Positions 49,222 through 59,901 of a stretch of DNA of 64,000 nt are shown here, one piece after another. Source of the stretch: Petasospora fabianii (Eukaryota; Ascomycota; Saccharomycetes; Phaffomycetales; Wickerhamomycetaceae); contig CP048718.1 of the NCBI GenBank assembly GCA_022641835.1, positions 124,001 to 188,000 of the forward strand. Direction: 5' to 3'. The position numbers were made by a program, and so were the translations under genes. Each line of letters opens with the position of its first letter. Position 1 is the first letter of the stretch. Below the pieces are notes generated by a model that was given only the letters and a program-made list of their open reading frames with translations, was not told the origin of the DNA and ran no database searches.

Positions 49222-49737
49222 ATGACCATCTTCTCACTCTACATCATAAACAAATCAGGAGGACTCATCTATCAACATGATTTATCACCTGGACTCGCTA
49301 AAATCACATCAAATGACGCTTTAATCTTAGCAGGTACTATCCATGGAGTATTTGCCATTGCATCAAAGATTACACCAACAGCTTTAAAAGTTTCAAAGAC
49401 TTCAGGTCAATCTAATACTCTTTACTCTCGTAGTAATGGTGGTGCTATATCATCAAATACTAGTGGATTAAGGAGTGTTGAGACTGAAAAGTTTAGTATG
49501 TACATCTTTCAAACGCTAACAGGTTTAAAATTCTTATTGGTAACGAGTCCTGGTGGTATTAATGCATCTTCCAATGACATTAATAAAGGTAGTGAATATG
49601 CTGAGAATGTCTTGAGTGGAGTTTATTCATTATATTCTGATTATGTTATGAAGAATCCATTTTATGAAGTTGAAATGCCAATCAGATTAGATTTGTTTGA
49701 TAAAAAGATTGTGGAATTGGTTAATAAACTTGGTTAA
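49222..49737 (+). CDS. TRS23: TRAPP complex subunit Trs23
   Basis: The product has 171 residues from the ATG at 49222. That start aligns with Trs23 (INKSGGLIYQ follows at once); the longer frame upstream is a TATC-repeat leader. Further matches are ILAGTIHGVFAIASKITP, MYIFQTLTGLKFLL, YSLYSDYVMKNPFYEVEMPIR and LFDKKI. Trs23 is a longin-fold core subunit of TRAPP, the exchange factor for Ypt1 at the Golgi. The low-complexity insert of S. cerevisiae Trs23 is shorter here. Confidence 0.93.
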   Translation: MTIFSLYIINKSGGLIYQHDLSPGLAKITSNDALILAGTIHGVFAIASKITPTALKVSKTSGQSNTLYSRSNGGAISSNTSGLRSVETEKFSMYIFQTLTGLKFLLVTSPGGINASSNDINKGSEYAENVLSGVYSLYSDYVMKNPFYEVEMPIRLDLFDKKIVELVNKLG

Positions 49738-50091
49738 TTGGTGTTATTTGTAGTTGATATTCATGGTATCTCTATGATATGTTTATGATAGGTCTATGAT
49801 AGGTCTATGATAGGTCCATATACATGATGTATAGATCTACATCTATACATCTACAGACTTACACTGGTATGAATTATACACTGACAAGACAGAATAAGTA
49901 CACTGGTATGAATCTTACAGAATAAGAGAAGAGAAGAATAAGAGAAGAATGCTAATTTCAGAGCCACGAGTGTACACGGTAAAGAACAAAATAGAACTTT
50001 AGTATTACCTTAGTAGGTATTAACGGGGAACCCAGGTTTCAGATTTTTAATACATTATAGTGTGAAATAACACTAGACTGGATAGACTCAA

Positions 50092-50175
50092 ACTTAAGCT
50101 TAGCTTAAGCATAGCTCTAATCTCTAAGCTTTAGCTTAGGGAGAGCTAGAGCTAAAGCTAGAGCTGGAGCTAGTC
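50092..50175. repeat. AGCTTA/GAGCTA hexamer repeat with fold-back
   Basis: Hexamers of the type RAGCTA/AGCTTA run for about 80 bp. The segment TAGCTCTAATCTCTAAGCT (50112-50130) pairs imperfectly with AGCTTAGGGAGAGCTAGAGC and following bases, giving a long hairpin. Confidence 0.5.
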
Positions 50176-50386
50176 TATAAGTAATGCCGAAGACACTTCC
50201 GCATGACGCAGAGAACAATTTAAAGCTTCGAGTATTGACGCAGGAAAAAGTATTTAATATATGGATACGCAAGATTCAGTCTATACCTAAGGTTTACCAT
50301 TAATAGAGTAGAGAGCTAAAGATATATCTTATAAACTATGATGTTTTGATTACTATTCGGGTGGTGGTGATATGTCACGTAATGCA

Positions 50387-50452
50387 TCACGTGACTAACA
50401 TTTGATTATGTTCCCATTATCACGTGACTCTTTTGTATTTTTTATCACGTGA
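50387..50452. promoter_or_regulatory. Cluster of three TCACGTGA boxes
   Basis: TCACGTGA occurs at 50387-50394, 50420-50427 and 50445-50452. These are palindromic E-boxes of the Cbf1 type. They lie about 640-700 bp from the nearest start codon. Confidence 0.5.
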
Positions 50453-51089
50453 TCACTCTCTCATAATGATATACAAAACAGACATAAATCATAAGTCATA
50501 GGTGATCTTTTGAGGTCTTGACAAAGAAAAAAAAGTTATAAAAGATATAGTTATACTGATACACGATATAGAGAAATATATATGTACAGATATATATCTA
50601 TATAGATATATATATATAGATGTAACCGGTGTTTACCTACAAAGTAAGCAGACGTAAAGTAGGCAAAGGATAGAACAAACTACTTATATGAGACAATCAA
50701 ATAAAGCCCAACTAAACTAAAATAAAATTGTATATAAAGTATTAGTAACCATTATCAGCCAAACCAAACTACAACTGAAAAACTGGAAAACCCATGGAAC
50801 CAATGGAAGTACTAAGATCTTTTTTATGCAAAGGATTGAAAAAAAAAAAAAAAATAAAAAAAAAAAAAACAGATTCGGAGAGTTTCCATGGTGGTAAGGG
50901 CACACCCGCAATACTATATTTCCACTTTGTTTGTTCCAGAAAAGGCTGCTCTCTTTAGCTTGCGAATAGTTTATCAAAACTAGACATCTTGTGCCGTTTT
51001 AAGACAGTTATTGGTTGGCCAACGCCATTTTTGAAATTAGAAGCCGACGAGCAAACACATATACATTCAAACAGACACAACTACATTAC

Positions 51090-52364
51090 ATGACTAAGGA
51101 AACGACGCTTTATAATGTTTTAGGCGTGTCGCCCTCTGCTTCATCACAGGAGATTAAGAAGGCATATCGTCTTATGGCATTAAAGTATCATCCAGATAAG
51201 AATAATCATTCAAAAGAATCAACTGAAATATTTCAAGAAGTAACAAGGGCTTATGAGATACTCTTTGATTCTGAGAAACGTTCCATATATGATCGATATG
51301 GTGAAGAAGGATTGTCATCAACAACTACAAATACAGTGGATCCAACAGATCCTGCTACTGCCTTCTCTATGAAAGCAGATGATCTTTTCACTCAGTTCTT
51401 TGGTGACACTTTCTTTACAAATACCACGTCTTCAAGTTCTTATAGACAACATTCAAGTGTTGGACCAACAATCAAACATAAACTGAGTTGTACACTTGAA
51501 GATCTCTATAAGGGTAAGACTACAAAACTTGGACTCTCTAGAACTGTGTTATGCTCTGCATGTAATGCTAAAGGTGGTTCAAATGTTAAACAATGTTCAC
51601 AGTGTCGTGGTCGTGGTCGTGTTATGATGCAAAAGCAAATGGGTCCAATCATCCAAAGATATGAATCTACTTGTAGATCATGTTCTGGAACTGGTGAATT
51701 CATTGCCCCAAATGATCGTTGTACTACGTGTCATGGTGTTAAAACAGTTGATGAAAGGAAAATCCTTCAAATGACAGTGGAACCAGGTGCTAGATCTGGT
51801 GAAACTATTGTTTTCAAAGGTGAAGGTGATCAAGGTATTGATATCATTCCTGGTGATGTTGTCGTTACAATTGATGAAAAGAAACATGATACTTTCCGCA
51901 GAAGAGGTGATGATTTATACTTGACTGTGAAGATTGATTTGCTTACTGCTCTTGCTGGTGGGTCCTTACCGGTTCAACATCTAAGTGGAGAATGGCTCCA
52001 GATTGAAGTTATCCAAGGTGAGATAACAACTCCAAGTTGTTTTAAGATGGTTGAAGGATACGGTATGCCTAAGAAAGGAGTCCCAAACTCATATGGTAAC
52101 TTGGTTATTCACTTTGATGTTCAATTCCCAAAACCTCATGAGATGAAACCAGAAAACTATGAGGCACTAGAAAGAGCATTACCACAACGTAAACAAACAA
52201 AATACCCGGAAAATGTTACACCATCAATCAAAGTATTAAGTGATTTCGATCCATACCCTAATGGTGGTAAAACTAAGAAGAAAAAAAGAAGAAGACAAGA
52301 AGAAGTCAATTACTCTGATGATGATTCTCCTCAAGCAAGTGCACCACAATGTACTACACAATGA
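51090..52364 (+). CDS. Class A DnaJ (Hsp40) co-chaperone with CaaX-like end
   Basis: The product has 424 residues from the ATG at 51090; the frame upstream has no ATG. The J domain contains YHPDKNN (HPD motif). Four zinc-finger repeats follow: [36 protein letters not shown]. Then come the substrate-binding domains and a lysine-rich linker. The last four residues are CTTQ, a possible farnesylation box like CASQ of Ydj1. It would stimulate Hsp70 ATPase. Ydj1 and Xdj1 are both candidates; the divergent zinc fingers favour an Xdj1/Apj1-like protein. Confidence 0.82.
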   Translation: MTKETTLYNVLGVSPSASSQEIKKAYRLMALKYHPDKNNHSKESTEIFQEVTRAYEILFDSEKRSIYDRYGEEGLSSTTTNTVDPTDPATAFSMKADDLFTQFFGDTFFTNTTSSSSYRQHSSVGPTIKHKLSCTLEDLYKGKTTKLGLSRTVLCSACNAKGGSNVKQCSQCRGRGRVMMQKQMGPIIQRYESTCRSCSGTGEFIAPNDRCTTCHGVKTVDERKILQMTVEPGARSGETIVFKGEGDQGIDIIPGDVVVTIDEKKHDTFRRRGDDLYLTVKIDLLTALAGGSLPVQHLSGEWLQIEVIQGEITTPSCFKMVEGYGMPKKGVPNSYGNLVIHFDVQFPKPHEMKPENYEALERALPQRKQTKYPENVTPSIKVLSDFDPYPNGGKTKKKKRRRQEEVNYSDDDSPQASAPQCTTQ

Positions 52365-52836
52365 TTAACGAGACCCATGCCATTCCCTAGGAGTTAAAGC
52401 AACATCAACTATCAACTACTTCAACATGACCATAAAAGAATTGTACTCTTATACTTATCATCTGCATTGGTCTATGTGTTCCTCTGATAGTTGATATGTC
52501 TGTTTAACAGTTGATATGTTGTTCAACAGTTGATATGTTGTTTTAATCTACCAATACCTATTCCTACTAACAAAATAAACTGTTATTAACCTTTAATAAC
52601 TTGTAGATATGTACAAATAATGATATAATGATATACTTCTCCTATGAGATCACGTGACATAATGATATACTTTCTATGAGATCACGTGATATAATACTCC
52701 AACCAAAATACACCCAAACACCAATAGATAAACTATCCAACTTCAACGTCGATGATCTCAATTTGTAATTTATACATCATTCTCCGCCATACAAAAGGAA
52801 AAGGAAACAAACACTAGACAGTTCATCTACCAGAGA
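52365..52836 (+). promoter_or_regulatory. MET18 upstream region with duplicated Cbf1 boxes
   Basis: A 33-bp direct repeat carries ATCACGTGAC (52649-52658) and ATCACGTGAT (52681-52690), about 150-190 bp upstream of MET18. Further left, AGTTGATATGT is repeated three times (about 52488-52550). Confidence 0.55.
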
Positions 52837-55800
52837 ATGACCGACACACTCAGTATCAGGATCAATCAGTTCCTTGCGAACGTTAGTGTTGACGATGTTC
52901 GTGCTAATGAGATTGCCCAACAGTTTGCATCAGGTAAGTATTATGCCCCTCATATCAATTCTTTGATATACTAATCAGTATTTAGACATTGAGGGTAAGA
53001 ACTTCAAGTTTCTTGATCTTGTGAAGGCATTAGGTGATTATCTCACAGCAGAGGATGACTTGTTAAGACCAAAGGCAACTAATTGTCTCTCGTCGACTCT
53101 TGATAAGCTTAATAACGATACACTCACTTCAACTGATTTATCTGTTCTTAATGGCTTTTACATTTCAAAACTTGATGATACATCATCAATGAAGGAAACA
53201 CTCTTCGGTATTTGTTCACTGATCGATATGACGAACTTTTCCCCAACAAATCTTAAACCATTACTTGAATCCCTCTCTCAATCTTATCATTCTACAAAGT
53301 ATCTAGCATCAACGAGGTATCAAGGTTTACAAGTCATGGATAGAGCATTTACTAAGCATTCTAAATACATCAAGAGATTCATTGAATCACTCTATATCAA
53401 GACTTTTATTCATGTTGCCACGGGGGAGAAAGATCCACGTAATCTTCTCATCTCCTTTTCACTTAATCATCGAATCTCATCAACATTAAACATTTCACAA
53501 GATCAAGATGACATGTTTGACATACTATTCTGTTACTTCCCAATCTCTTTCAAACCACCAAAGGATGATCCTTATAAGATCACTTCGGAAATGCTCAAGT
53601 CTGCTCTTAGAGAAGGTATCGCTACATCTCCACTCTTTGCTAAGGATGCATATCCAAACCTATTGGAGAAAGTTACTTCGACGAGTCCAACAGTAAAGAG
53701 AGATACAATTGAGACCATCACGCTTTGTGTTAAGAACTATGGGATTGAATCCCTCACTGAACATTGGATTGAGTTATGGGATGCCCTTAAGTTTGAGATT
53801 TTGCATGGTGATGAAAATGATGATGAAACTGGTTCATTTAATCTTGTTCTTGGTGTGTTTAAGACAATCTCTACTGTTCTTTCACAAGATGAAGAGAAGT
53901 TCCTCCAATTCTTCAAAACAGTATATGATGAATTGCAACCAAACTCGATGAGTAAGATGGTTAAACAGACTTGTGCCCTCCTGGGTTCAATTGCCAGTGC
54001 TGGTGAGTTACCATTTGAGACAGTGACGAACCCTGTATTGGGTGAATTATTGAAAGATACTAAAGATATGAGTGTTCCAAAGGAGAGAACACTAGTTTCA
54101 AACATTGGTGTCTTCACCAGGGCATATATCGAGGTTTATGGTACTTTTGATAAGCCAAGGGCCAAGGTTGAAGATGGTAATGCACTTAAAGTATACAAAG
54201 ATGAGATCTTAATCGTCTTGGGTAGGGCTTTAATGGGATCTTCTAAAGTTGAAGTCAGTCTTAGAACATTATCCGTTGCTGAATTGACCAAGATCACTAC
54301 TCTTTCCAACTTCCTTTCTGATTCAGAACTTAGTCTTATTGTACAATATTTCACTGAGACTGTGTTGTTTGATGATACAGACTACGTTTACAACTCTTGC
54401 ATTGGTGGATTAGTCCAGGTGTCTAAGATTGATACAAGCATCCTTCTTGAGGTTACATTCCCAACTCTTCTTTCACTTCTTCCAGACGATGATGGAGAAG
54501 CGGTGCTCATCAATGACGAGGCAAAACCAAAGGAGAAGATCTTTGAAATCTTGGGTGCAACATGTACAAACAGTGCTATTGTCAACTTTATGCTAATCAG
54601 ATTACTCAACAAACTCGAAACGGTGTCTGCTAAGCCAGAGAACTTGAAATACACTTTCCTTATTGTATCAACACTCCAAAACATGATTATCTCTTCACAG
54701 AGAACACAACAATTCTCTACAGATACTCATTTGACAAAATCATTCCCAAAACTTGTGTCTATGCTTCTTAATACCACTAGTGGTGCTTTACAGGATGACA
54801 ACATTATGGAATCCGCTTCAGAGATTCTCAAACTCATCGTTGTGTATTCATCCAAGTCCAACCATCAGCAGCTGCTTGATGAGACAAGACAATTGTTCTC
54901 CGGTGAATCATGTTCTGGTAACTACTACAAGGACATAACCACTATTGTCAACTTTATTGATTCACCAGACAAGTTCGTTAATGTCATGGTTAAGATCATT
55001 GCAGGTGTCGACAAGTCTAGCAAGTTTGATGATGTTGATGATATTATCGGATCACTTGTAAAGATTGTTGAAACACATGAATTTGCTGATCAGTATGCTA
55101 AGATTGGTTATCTTAGACTCATTTCATTGCTTGTTAACAAGTGGGCTATAGATACAAAGAAGTATGAAGATATGGTATTGGACTCTATCACTAAGATCGA
55201 GGTGTTCACATGGATTGCCAAGGGTGTTATCCTTAAGATTGATAGTGAGAGTGTTGTCTATATCACTAAACTTGTGGATCTTTTGTCAGATGAAAGATGG
55301 GGTGCTGTTGCTACCAAGTCATTTGAAGTACTTGTTGTTGACATGTCGATCTTTGAAAAGTTCAAGAAGATCATGAACAATAATGTTCGTCTTCTTTACA
55401 AGCAAAAGTTCTTTGAGATTGTTGCACCAATGATTGTGGAGAGATTCACCAATGCAACTGATATGTCCACCAAGTCGAACTATCTTACAGCTTTGTCACT
55501 CATTCTTAAACACACCAAAAAGGAGATCATTACACCACATCTTTCATCTTTCTTCCCTCTTTTGCTCCAATCTCTATCTCTTCCAAATTCAGATGTTCGT
55601 CTAGCATCTCTCCAAACCATTTTGGGGTCCATGGATGAGATCTCGGACCTCATCGGTAAACATCTCTCAACCATAATTCCATCACTATTGTCACTTGTTA
55701 AAGTCGATGAGGCACGTCTCAACACAGCAGATGTTCGTGTTGTTGCAGTTAACTGTCTTCATGGACTCACGATGATTGTGCCTTTAGAGAAGCTCATTGG

Positions 55801-55924
55801 GTTCCAAAAGAGTATCATTAAGGAACTTACTGATGTGCTTGATGATAAGAAGAGAAAAGTCAGAAAGGGTGCTGTTGATGCCAGACAGGCCTACTTTGAA
55901 CTTGGAATCAGTCCAGCTGAGTGA
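52837..55924 (+). CDS. MET18: Fe-S protein targeting factor Met18/Mms19 (one intron)
   Basis: Exon 1 is 52837-52933. The intron is 52934-52985 (donor GTAAGT, branch TACTAAT, acceptor TAG). Exon 2 is 52986-55924. The product is 1011 residues of HEAT repeats, near yeast Met18 (1032). FCYFPISFKPPKDDPYKIT and YQGLQVMDRAF are hallmark segments of the N-terminal Mms19 domain. The C-terminus VRKGAVDARQAYFEL is the conserved end. Met18 delivers Fe-S clusters to nuclear DNA-metabolism enzymes as part of the CIA targeting complex. Loss in yeast gives methionine need, and two Cbf1-type boxes sit upstream. Confidence 0.93.
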
Positions 55925-56304
55925 TCTATACCTATTTGATCTATTAATGCATAATCAGTTTATAAAAACTATAAAGACTATACATCAATACATTTATCTG
56001 ATAGCTAAGAGAACCCCGGGTAACCCTCTGGCTTACTGATTACGTAATTTATTACATAAGTTGTATTACATAATTAATTACATAAGAAACGCTTTACTGG
56101 TACGGGCAACAACCACCTCACAGGGGAAAAGTTTCTTCTCGGCTTCCAAAAAAAAAATTGTATGGCACAAAAAAACGGAGATGAGTTAGTTAAAAGAAAG
56201 TTTGAACAAGAAGTTCGGTTGTTGTTTCGGATTGTCTGTTGGGTTTGACAAAATCGTACATCCACCTACACCCACTTATACCAACGAACCCCTCATATTT
56301 CAAT
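55925..56304 (+). promoter_or_regulatory. RPC19 upstream region with TTACRTAA cluster
   Basis: It holds a Reb1-like CGGGTAA (56017-56023), the palindrome ATTACGTAAT (56039-56048), and three TTACATAA copies (56052-56059, 56066-56073, 56078-56085), followed by TGGTACGGGCAA near 56098. Confidence 0.5.
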
Positions 56305-56749
56305 ATGTCCACTGAAGAGCCAATTCAGGACGTTGACGTCTCTATGCAAGACGAACAGGAGGACCTTGATACAGAAAAGATCAAGATTGTGAGTATAAAA
56401 GTGATCCACAAATGATATATAAAGCAGTGTTCTAACATGTTTTCAACAGCTTCCTGGTGCCACTGAAGATGGTGCTGCTGCCTCTTTCCAAGTCACAGAA
56501 GAGGATCATACACTTGGTAATGCACTTAGATACATAATAATGAAGAATCCAGAGGTTGAATTTTGCGGTTATTCTATTCCACATCCATCTGAGGCTAAGC
56601 TAAATATCAGAATCCAAACATATGGTAATATCACTGCCGTCGAAGCTTTGCACAAGGGTCTTGATGATCTTGCGGAGTTGTGCTCACACATTGAGGATAA
56701 GTTCACAGAAAAGATCAACGCTGCTGATTACGCTACAGAGGAGCCTTGA
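56305..56749 (+). CDS. RPC19: RNA polymerase I/III subunit AC19 (one intron)
   Basis: Exon 1 is 56305-56388 (28 codons). The intron is 56389-56449 (donor GTGAGT, branch TTCTAAC, acceptor CAG). Exon 2 is 56450-56749. The product is 127 residues. The core EEDHTLGNALRYIIMKNPEVEFCGYSIPHPSE is the alpha-like dimerisation motif of Rpc19. Rpc19 pairs with Rpc40 in the assembly platform of RNA polymerases I and III. The acidic N-terminus is typical. Confidence 0.94.
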
Positions 56750-57188
56750 ACTATAAAGAGAGAAGATGAAGTTAAGAAAAAGGATGACAGGAGGTTTTCA
56801 TGAGAAGAGGTAACGTTAATGATGTCTTGTACCATAGTTCCCCGACTAACTAGACGGGGAGGAAAAGAAGGAAAAAATTCATAATCCAACACCATTTTGC
56901 ATATATTGTTTCATCTTGTAGGATATTCTACCTTAGTCTTTCGAGGTATGTGCTCTCTGTATACTAAATGGTATCAGAATCACTTCAGGGCCAGAGAGGG
57001 GATGAACCATAGCCAAAGTTAAAGATCCATGGTGTGCCACTTGTTAGAAATCTTCTATGCTTTGTGCTTAGTCAGCTTTCATCTACAATATGTCATATGT
57101 CTCCTCAGATACCATAAGTAAACATTCATTATCAACCCAGTAAAATACCATTCATTACAAACCCAAAAGAAACCAACAAACTCCATTA
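56750..57188. terminator. Convergent 3' region of RPC19 and 57189 gene
   Basis: The 439 bp between two gene ends hold a GC-rich hairpin TCCCCG/CGGGGA (56839-56860) that may mark transcript ends. No ORF is seen. The hairpin's role is inferred from position only. Confidence 0.3.
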
Positions 57189-58469
57189 CTAAATCTCAGA
57201 AATCACCGATGTTACCTCATTCATAAGTTGTTCAAGTGAATCAAGCATAACTTGTCTTCTTGGAGAATCACCAGAACTTGAATATGCAAGACTTTCATAA
57301 CCTGTTCCTACTTGTACCACATTAGGCATCGATGTATCCGAGGATGATTTGCGCCATCTCATATGAGCACTCTTGAAACTTTCATCATTACTTGCATCAT
57401 CTGGAGAAGATTGCTTATAAGGAACTGGGAATGATTGTTGACGATTAAGCTTTTGATTCATAAAGAACCCCGTTTCAACAGAACTTGCCATACTCATTCT
57501 ATGAGGTTTCTTTCTCTCATGTTGTTCTTGTTGTTGGGTAGTTTGATCAAGATACTCTTGACTCGAATGTGTAAGTCTCCATTTGATCCTAGCTGCAATG
57601 ACACGACGAAGATAAAGATTCCAAAGAGCTTCGAGTTTAGCATCATTGAATTTTGTCGGGAGTGAATTGGTTCTTATGAGTGTAGCTTTCTCTGTTATGG
57701 GGAAAGTATCATATCTGTGGAAATCTGGACGAATAATTCTATATTCTGGAAAGTTTTTCCCCTGTCTGTTTGAAGAGGTTCTCATGAATGTTACTGGTTT
57801 ACCAAGTTTTTGAAGTTCCATGTTAAGGATTTGTTCAGCATCAGCTATAACTGAATTCTTACCAGATGTCGGGTCTGGTGAGTAAAGGATGTAATTGTTC
57901 TTGGAATCAACGGTGATGACTTTGATAGATGACCTTATTTGTGGGTCAATCTTAATAATGTCTTGCTTCTTGAATTCAAATGCAGTGACGCATTTGTTAA
58001 GACAGAGATCTTTTGCCATAGAAGAGTCAAAGTTGATGTAGTCGATACTAGCATCAAGTTCACTCTTTGTTCTATATTTCCCTCTTTTGGATCTTAATCT
58101 CTTAGGACCTTTAACAGGATAAAAGAATTTATTCTTAACTTCTTTTCGACTCATCATGAATCTCTTTTGTCGTTGGATAGATGGATTTCTCGATACAGTC
58201 GGTGATACAACTGATGATACGATAGTTGGGGCCCTTCCATGAGATTCTCCACTAGGTGTAGGACGATGATTTCTTCTAGCAATTGATCCCTTATGTTGTA
58301 ATGTTTGTGTCAAGTTATCCTGTGATTTCAATAGCATTCCTCTGTTTTCAAACACTTTGATCTCTGGCTGGTTGGCACTAGGGAAACGTCGATGAGTTAG
58401 CACATGGTCTGCACCATGATACTGATTAGCTGACGTGAAAGCGTCATGCTGATCACTAACAACAACCAT
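57189..58469 (-). CDS. Basic protein of unknown function
   Basis: The product has 426 residues. The N-terminal 130 residues are polar and basic (IARRNHRPTP, QRQKRFMMSRKEVKNKFFYPVKGPKRLRSKRGKYRTK). A more ordered middle follows (about 145-300: YINFDSSMAKDLCLNKCVTAF, YRIIRPDFHRYDTFP, LEALWNLYLRRVIAARIKWRL). The Ser-rich tail ends LEQLMNEVTSVISEI. No membrane span or catalytic motif is visible. The LRRVIAARIKWRL helix looks like an IQ-type or amphipathic segment. I do not recognise a family. Confidence 0.65.
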   Translation of the reverse strand: MVVVSDQHDAFTSANQYHGADHVLTHRRFPSANQPEIKVFENRGMLLKSQDNLTQTLQHKGSIARRNHRPTPSGESHGRAPTIVSSVVSPTVSRNPSIQRQKRFMMSRKEVKNKFFYPVKGPKRLRSKRGKYRTKSELDASIDYINFDSSMAKDLCLNKCVTAFEFKKQDIIKIDPQIRSSIKVITVDSKNNYILYSPDPTSGKNSVIADAEQILNMELQKLGKPVTFMRTSSNRQGKNFPEYRIIRPDFHRYDTFPITEKATLIRTNSLPTKFNDAKLEALWNLYLRRVIAARIKWRLTHSSQEYLDQTTQQQEQHERKKPHRMSMASSVETGFFMNQKLNRQQSFPVPYKQSSPDDASNDESFKSAHMRWRKSSSDTSMPNVVQVGTGYESLAYSSSGDSPRRQVMLDSLEQLMNEVTSVISEI

Positions 58470-58893
58470 TGTGGAAGAGGTGAAGGTAGTTAGGAGTATG
58501 GCTCCGTGAAGAGAATCGTATCAAGTTCATCAAATCTACTGTACAGGCTGAAGAATAAGGGGAAGGCTTTGATCTCAAGATCTATGCGGGGTGGCTGGCT
58601 TATGTACAACAATGGGTAAAAAAATTACATCCGGACATCACCCTTGCTTATATAAGCATAGCATTGATTACATAATTAGTTATGTAATCAATTGTTGCTT
58701 ACATAACACATTACATAATCAATAGATCGCGTCTCCTCAAAATGTAAACAAAAACATTCCCAAAAGTCGCGAATTTCTGGCCAAAGCGGCCAACTCAACG
58801 AAAATGGGAACACACAGCGCCTCCATTCTTCTACTCCTTTCGTTAAACAACAGCTAACCGCTATACACGACAACTCATTGCCATATCGACACA
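58470..58893 (+). promoter_or_regulatory. TPM upstream region with long palindrome
   Basis: It holds TGCTTATATAAGCA (58645-58658), a perfect inverted repeat with 12-bp arms TTGATTACATAA/TTATGTAATCAA around TTAG (58664-58691), further TTACATAA copies to 58720, and TCGCGA (58767-58772), 122 bp before the ATG. Confidence 0.55.
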
Positions 58894-59605
58894 ATGGATA
58901 AATTGAAAGAAGTATGTATCGAAATCGACAAGGAAACGATATTGATTAGTCTCAATGCTATATGGATCACATCTTCGCACTTTAAAGTAAAGGGGCGCTT
59001 AGATCATTGGTCTTACCACTAGCCGCCAAGGGTGCCGCTGTGATGAGATTGAGATCTGGCCTTCATCCGCCCTTTAGCACTTTGTTGATCTACTAGCAGA
59101 CTTTCTAATTGAAGAACTTTCACTAACAGAGCATTAGAAATTGAACAACTTGAAGCTGGATGCTGAGAAGTGGCAGGAGAAGTCTGATGAGTTGGCCCTT
59201 AAGATTAAGGAGTTGGAACAGGAGAATCTTGAGAAGGACAACCAGATCCAGGCCTTGACTAGAAAGAACGAGACCTTGGAGGAAACTGTTGACAAATTGG
59301 AAGGTCAAGTCACTGAGCACAAGTCTGCAGCTGAGGAGTCTTCTTCCTTGAAGTCTCACAATGAAAACTTCACCAAGAAGAACCAGCAATTGGAGGAAGA
59401 GTTGGAGGCTTCCGACAAGAACTTGAAAGAGACCACTGAGAAGTTGCGTGAATCTGATTTGAAAGTTGAGCAACTGGAACGTAAAGTTGCCTCTTTGGAG
59501 TCCGAGCGTGATGACTGGGAGAAGAAGTTTGAGGAGTTGAACGAGAAGTACTCTTCTGCTAAGGCCGAATTGGAGGAGATCTCTGCTCAATTGGAGGCTA
59601 TCTAA
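58894..59605 (+). CDS. TPM1: Tropomyosin (one intron)
   Basis: Exon 1 is only six codons (58894-58911, MDKLKE). The intron is 58912-59137 (226 bp; donor GTATGT, branch TCACTAAC, acceptor TAG). Exon 2 is 59138-59605. The product has 161 residues, the length of S. cerevisiae Tpm2, a continuous heptad coiled coil. KKNQQLEEELEASDKNLKETTEKLRESDLK is nearly the yeast Tpm1 sequence. Tropomyosin stabilises actin cables. The codon bias is strong. A CTG codon encodes a heptad leucine (VEQLERK), supporting the standard code. The symbol could equally be TPM2. Confidence 0.93.
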
Positions 59606-59901
59606 CTCGATGGAGATGATGTTGCCTTGGACGTATATGATCAGGATCATCTGAAAAATACTGGTATACCTCTTATATTGATTGCATTACTCGCACGTGA
59701 CTTACTAGTACCTGATCGGATTGTACTTCGAGCAACATGGAGGTTACTTTGGAACTTTGTTCAGTTCTTGTTCAGGTTGAAACCATGAATATGATTGTTA
59801 ATACCACATCTACGATTTGAATGTATTGTTGTTTTGTAGTCTAACCTATACTCATTTCACTTCATTATTCTATATACATGGTGGGCATTTCAGATCATAT
59901 A

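Larger units (their letters stand above)
49738..51089. other. TRS23-DnaJ intergenic region, 1.35 kb
   Basis: It holds ATGATAGGTCT repeated three times (about 49784-49816), an AGCTNN-rich hairpin (50092-50175), three TCACGTGA boxes (50387-50452), TATA palindromes (50575-50622) and an A-tract (50840-50870). No ORF beyond the A-tract artefact is present. Confidence 0.5.

Noticed and set aside
50374-50560. CACGTG boxes as a point centromere (CDEI)
   Set aside because: No CDEIII-like TTCCGAA element follows at the needed 80-90 bp AT-rich spacing.
50717-50977. 86-codon minus-strand frame with a Phe run
   Set aside because: The Phe run is the translated A-tract, with no similarity or codon signal.
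59462-59490. CUG read as serine
   Set aside because: The tropomyosin CTG codon sits at a heptad leucine conserved in S. cerevisiae, so the standard code is favoured.
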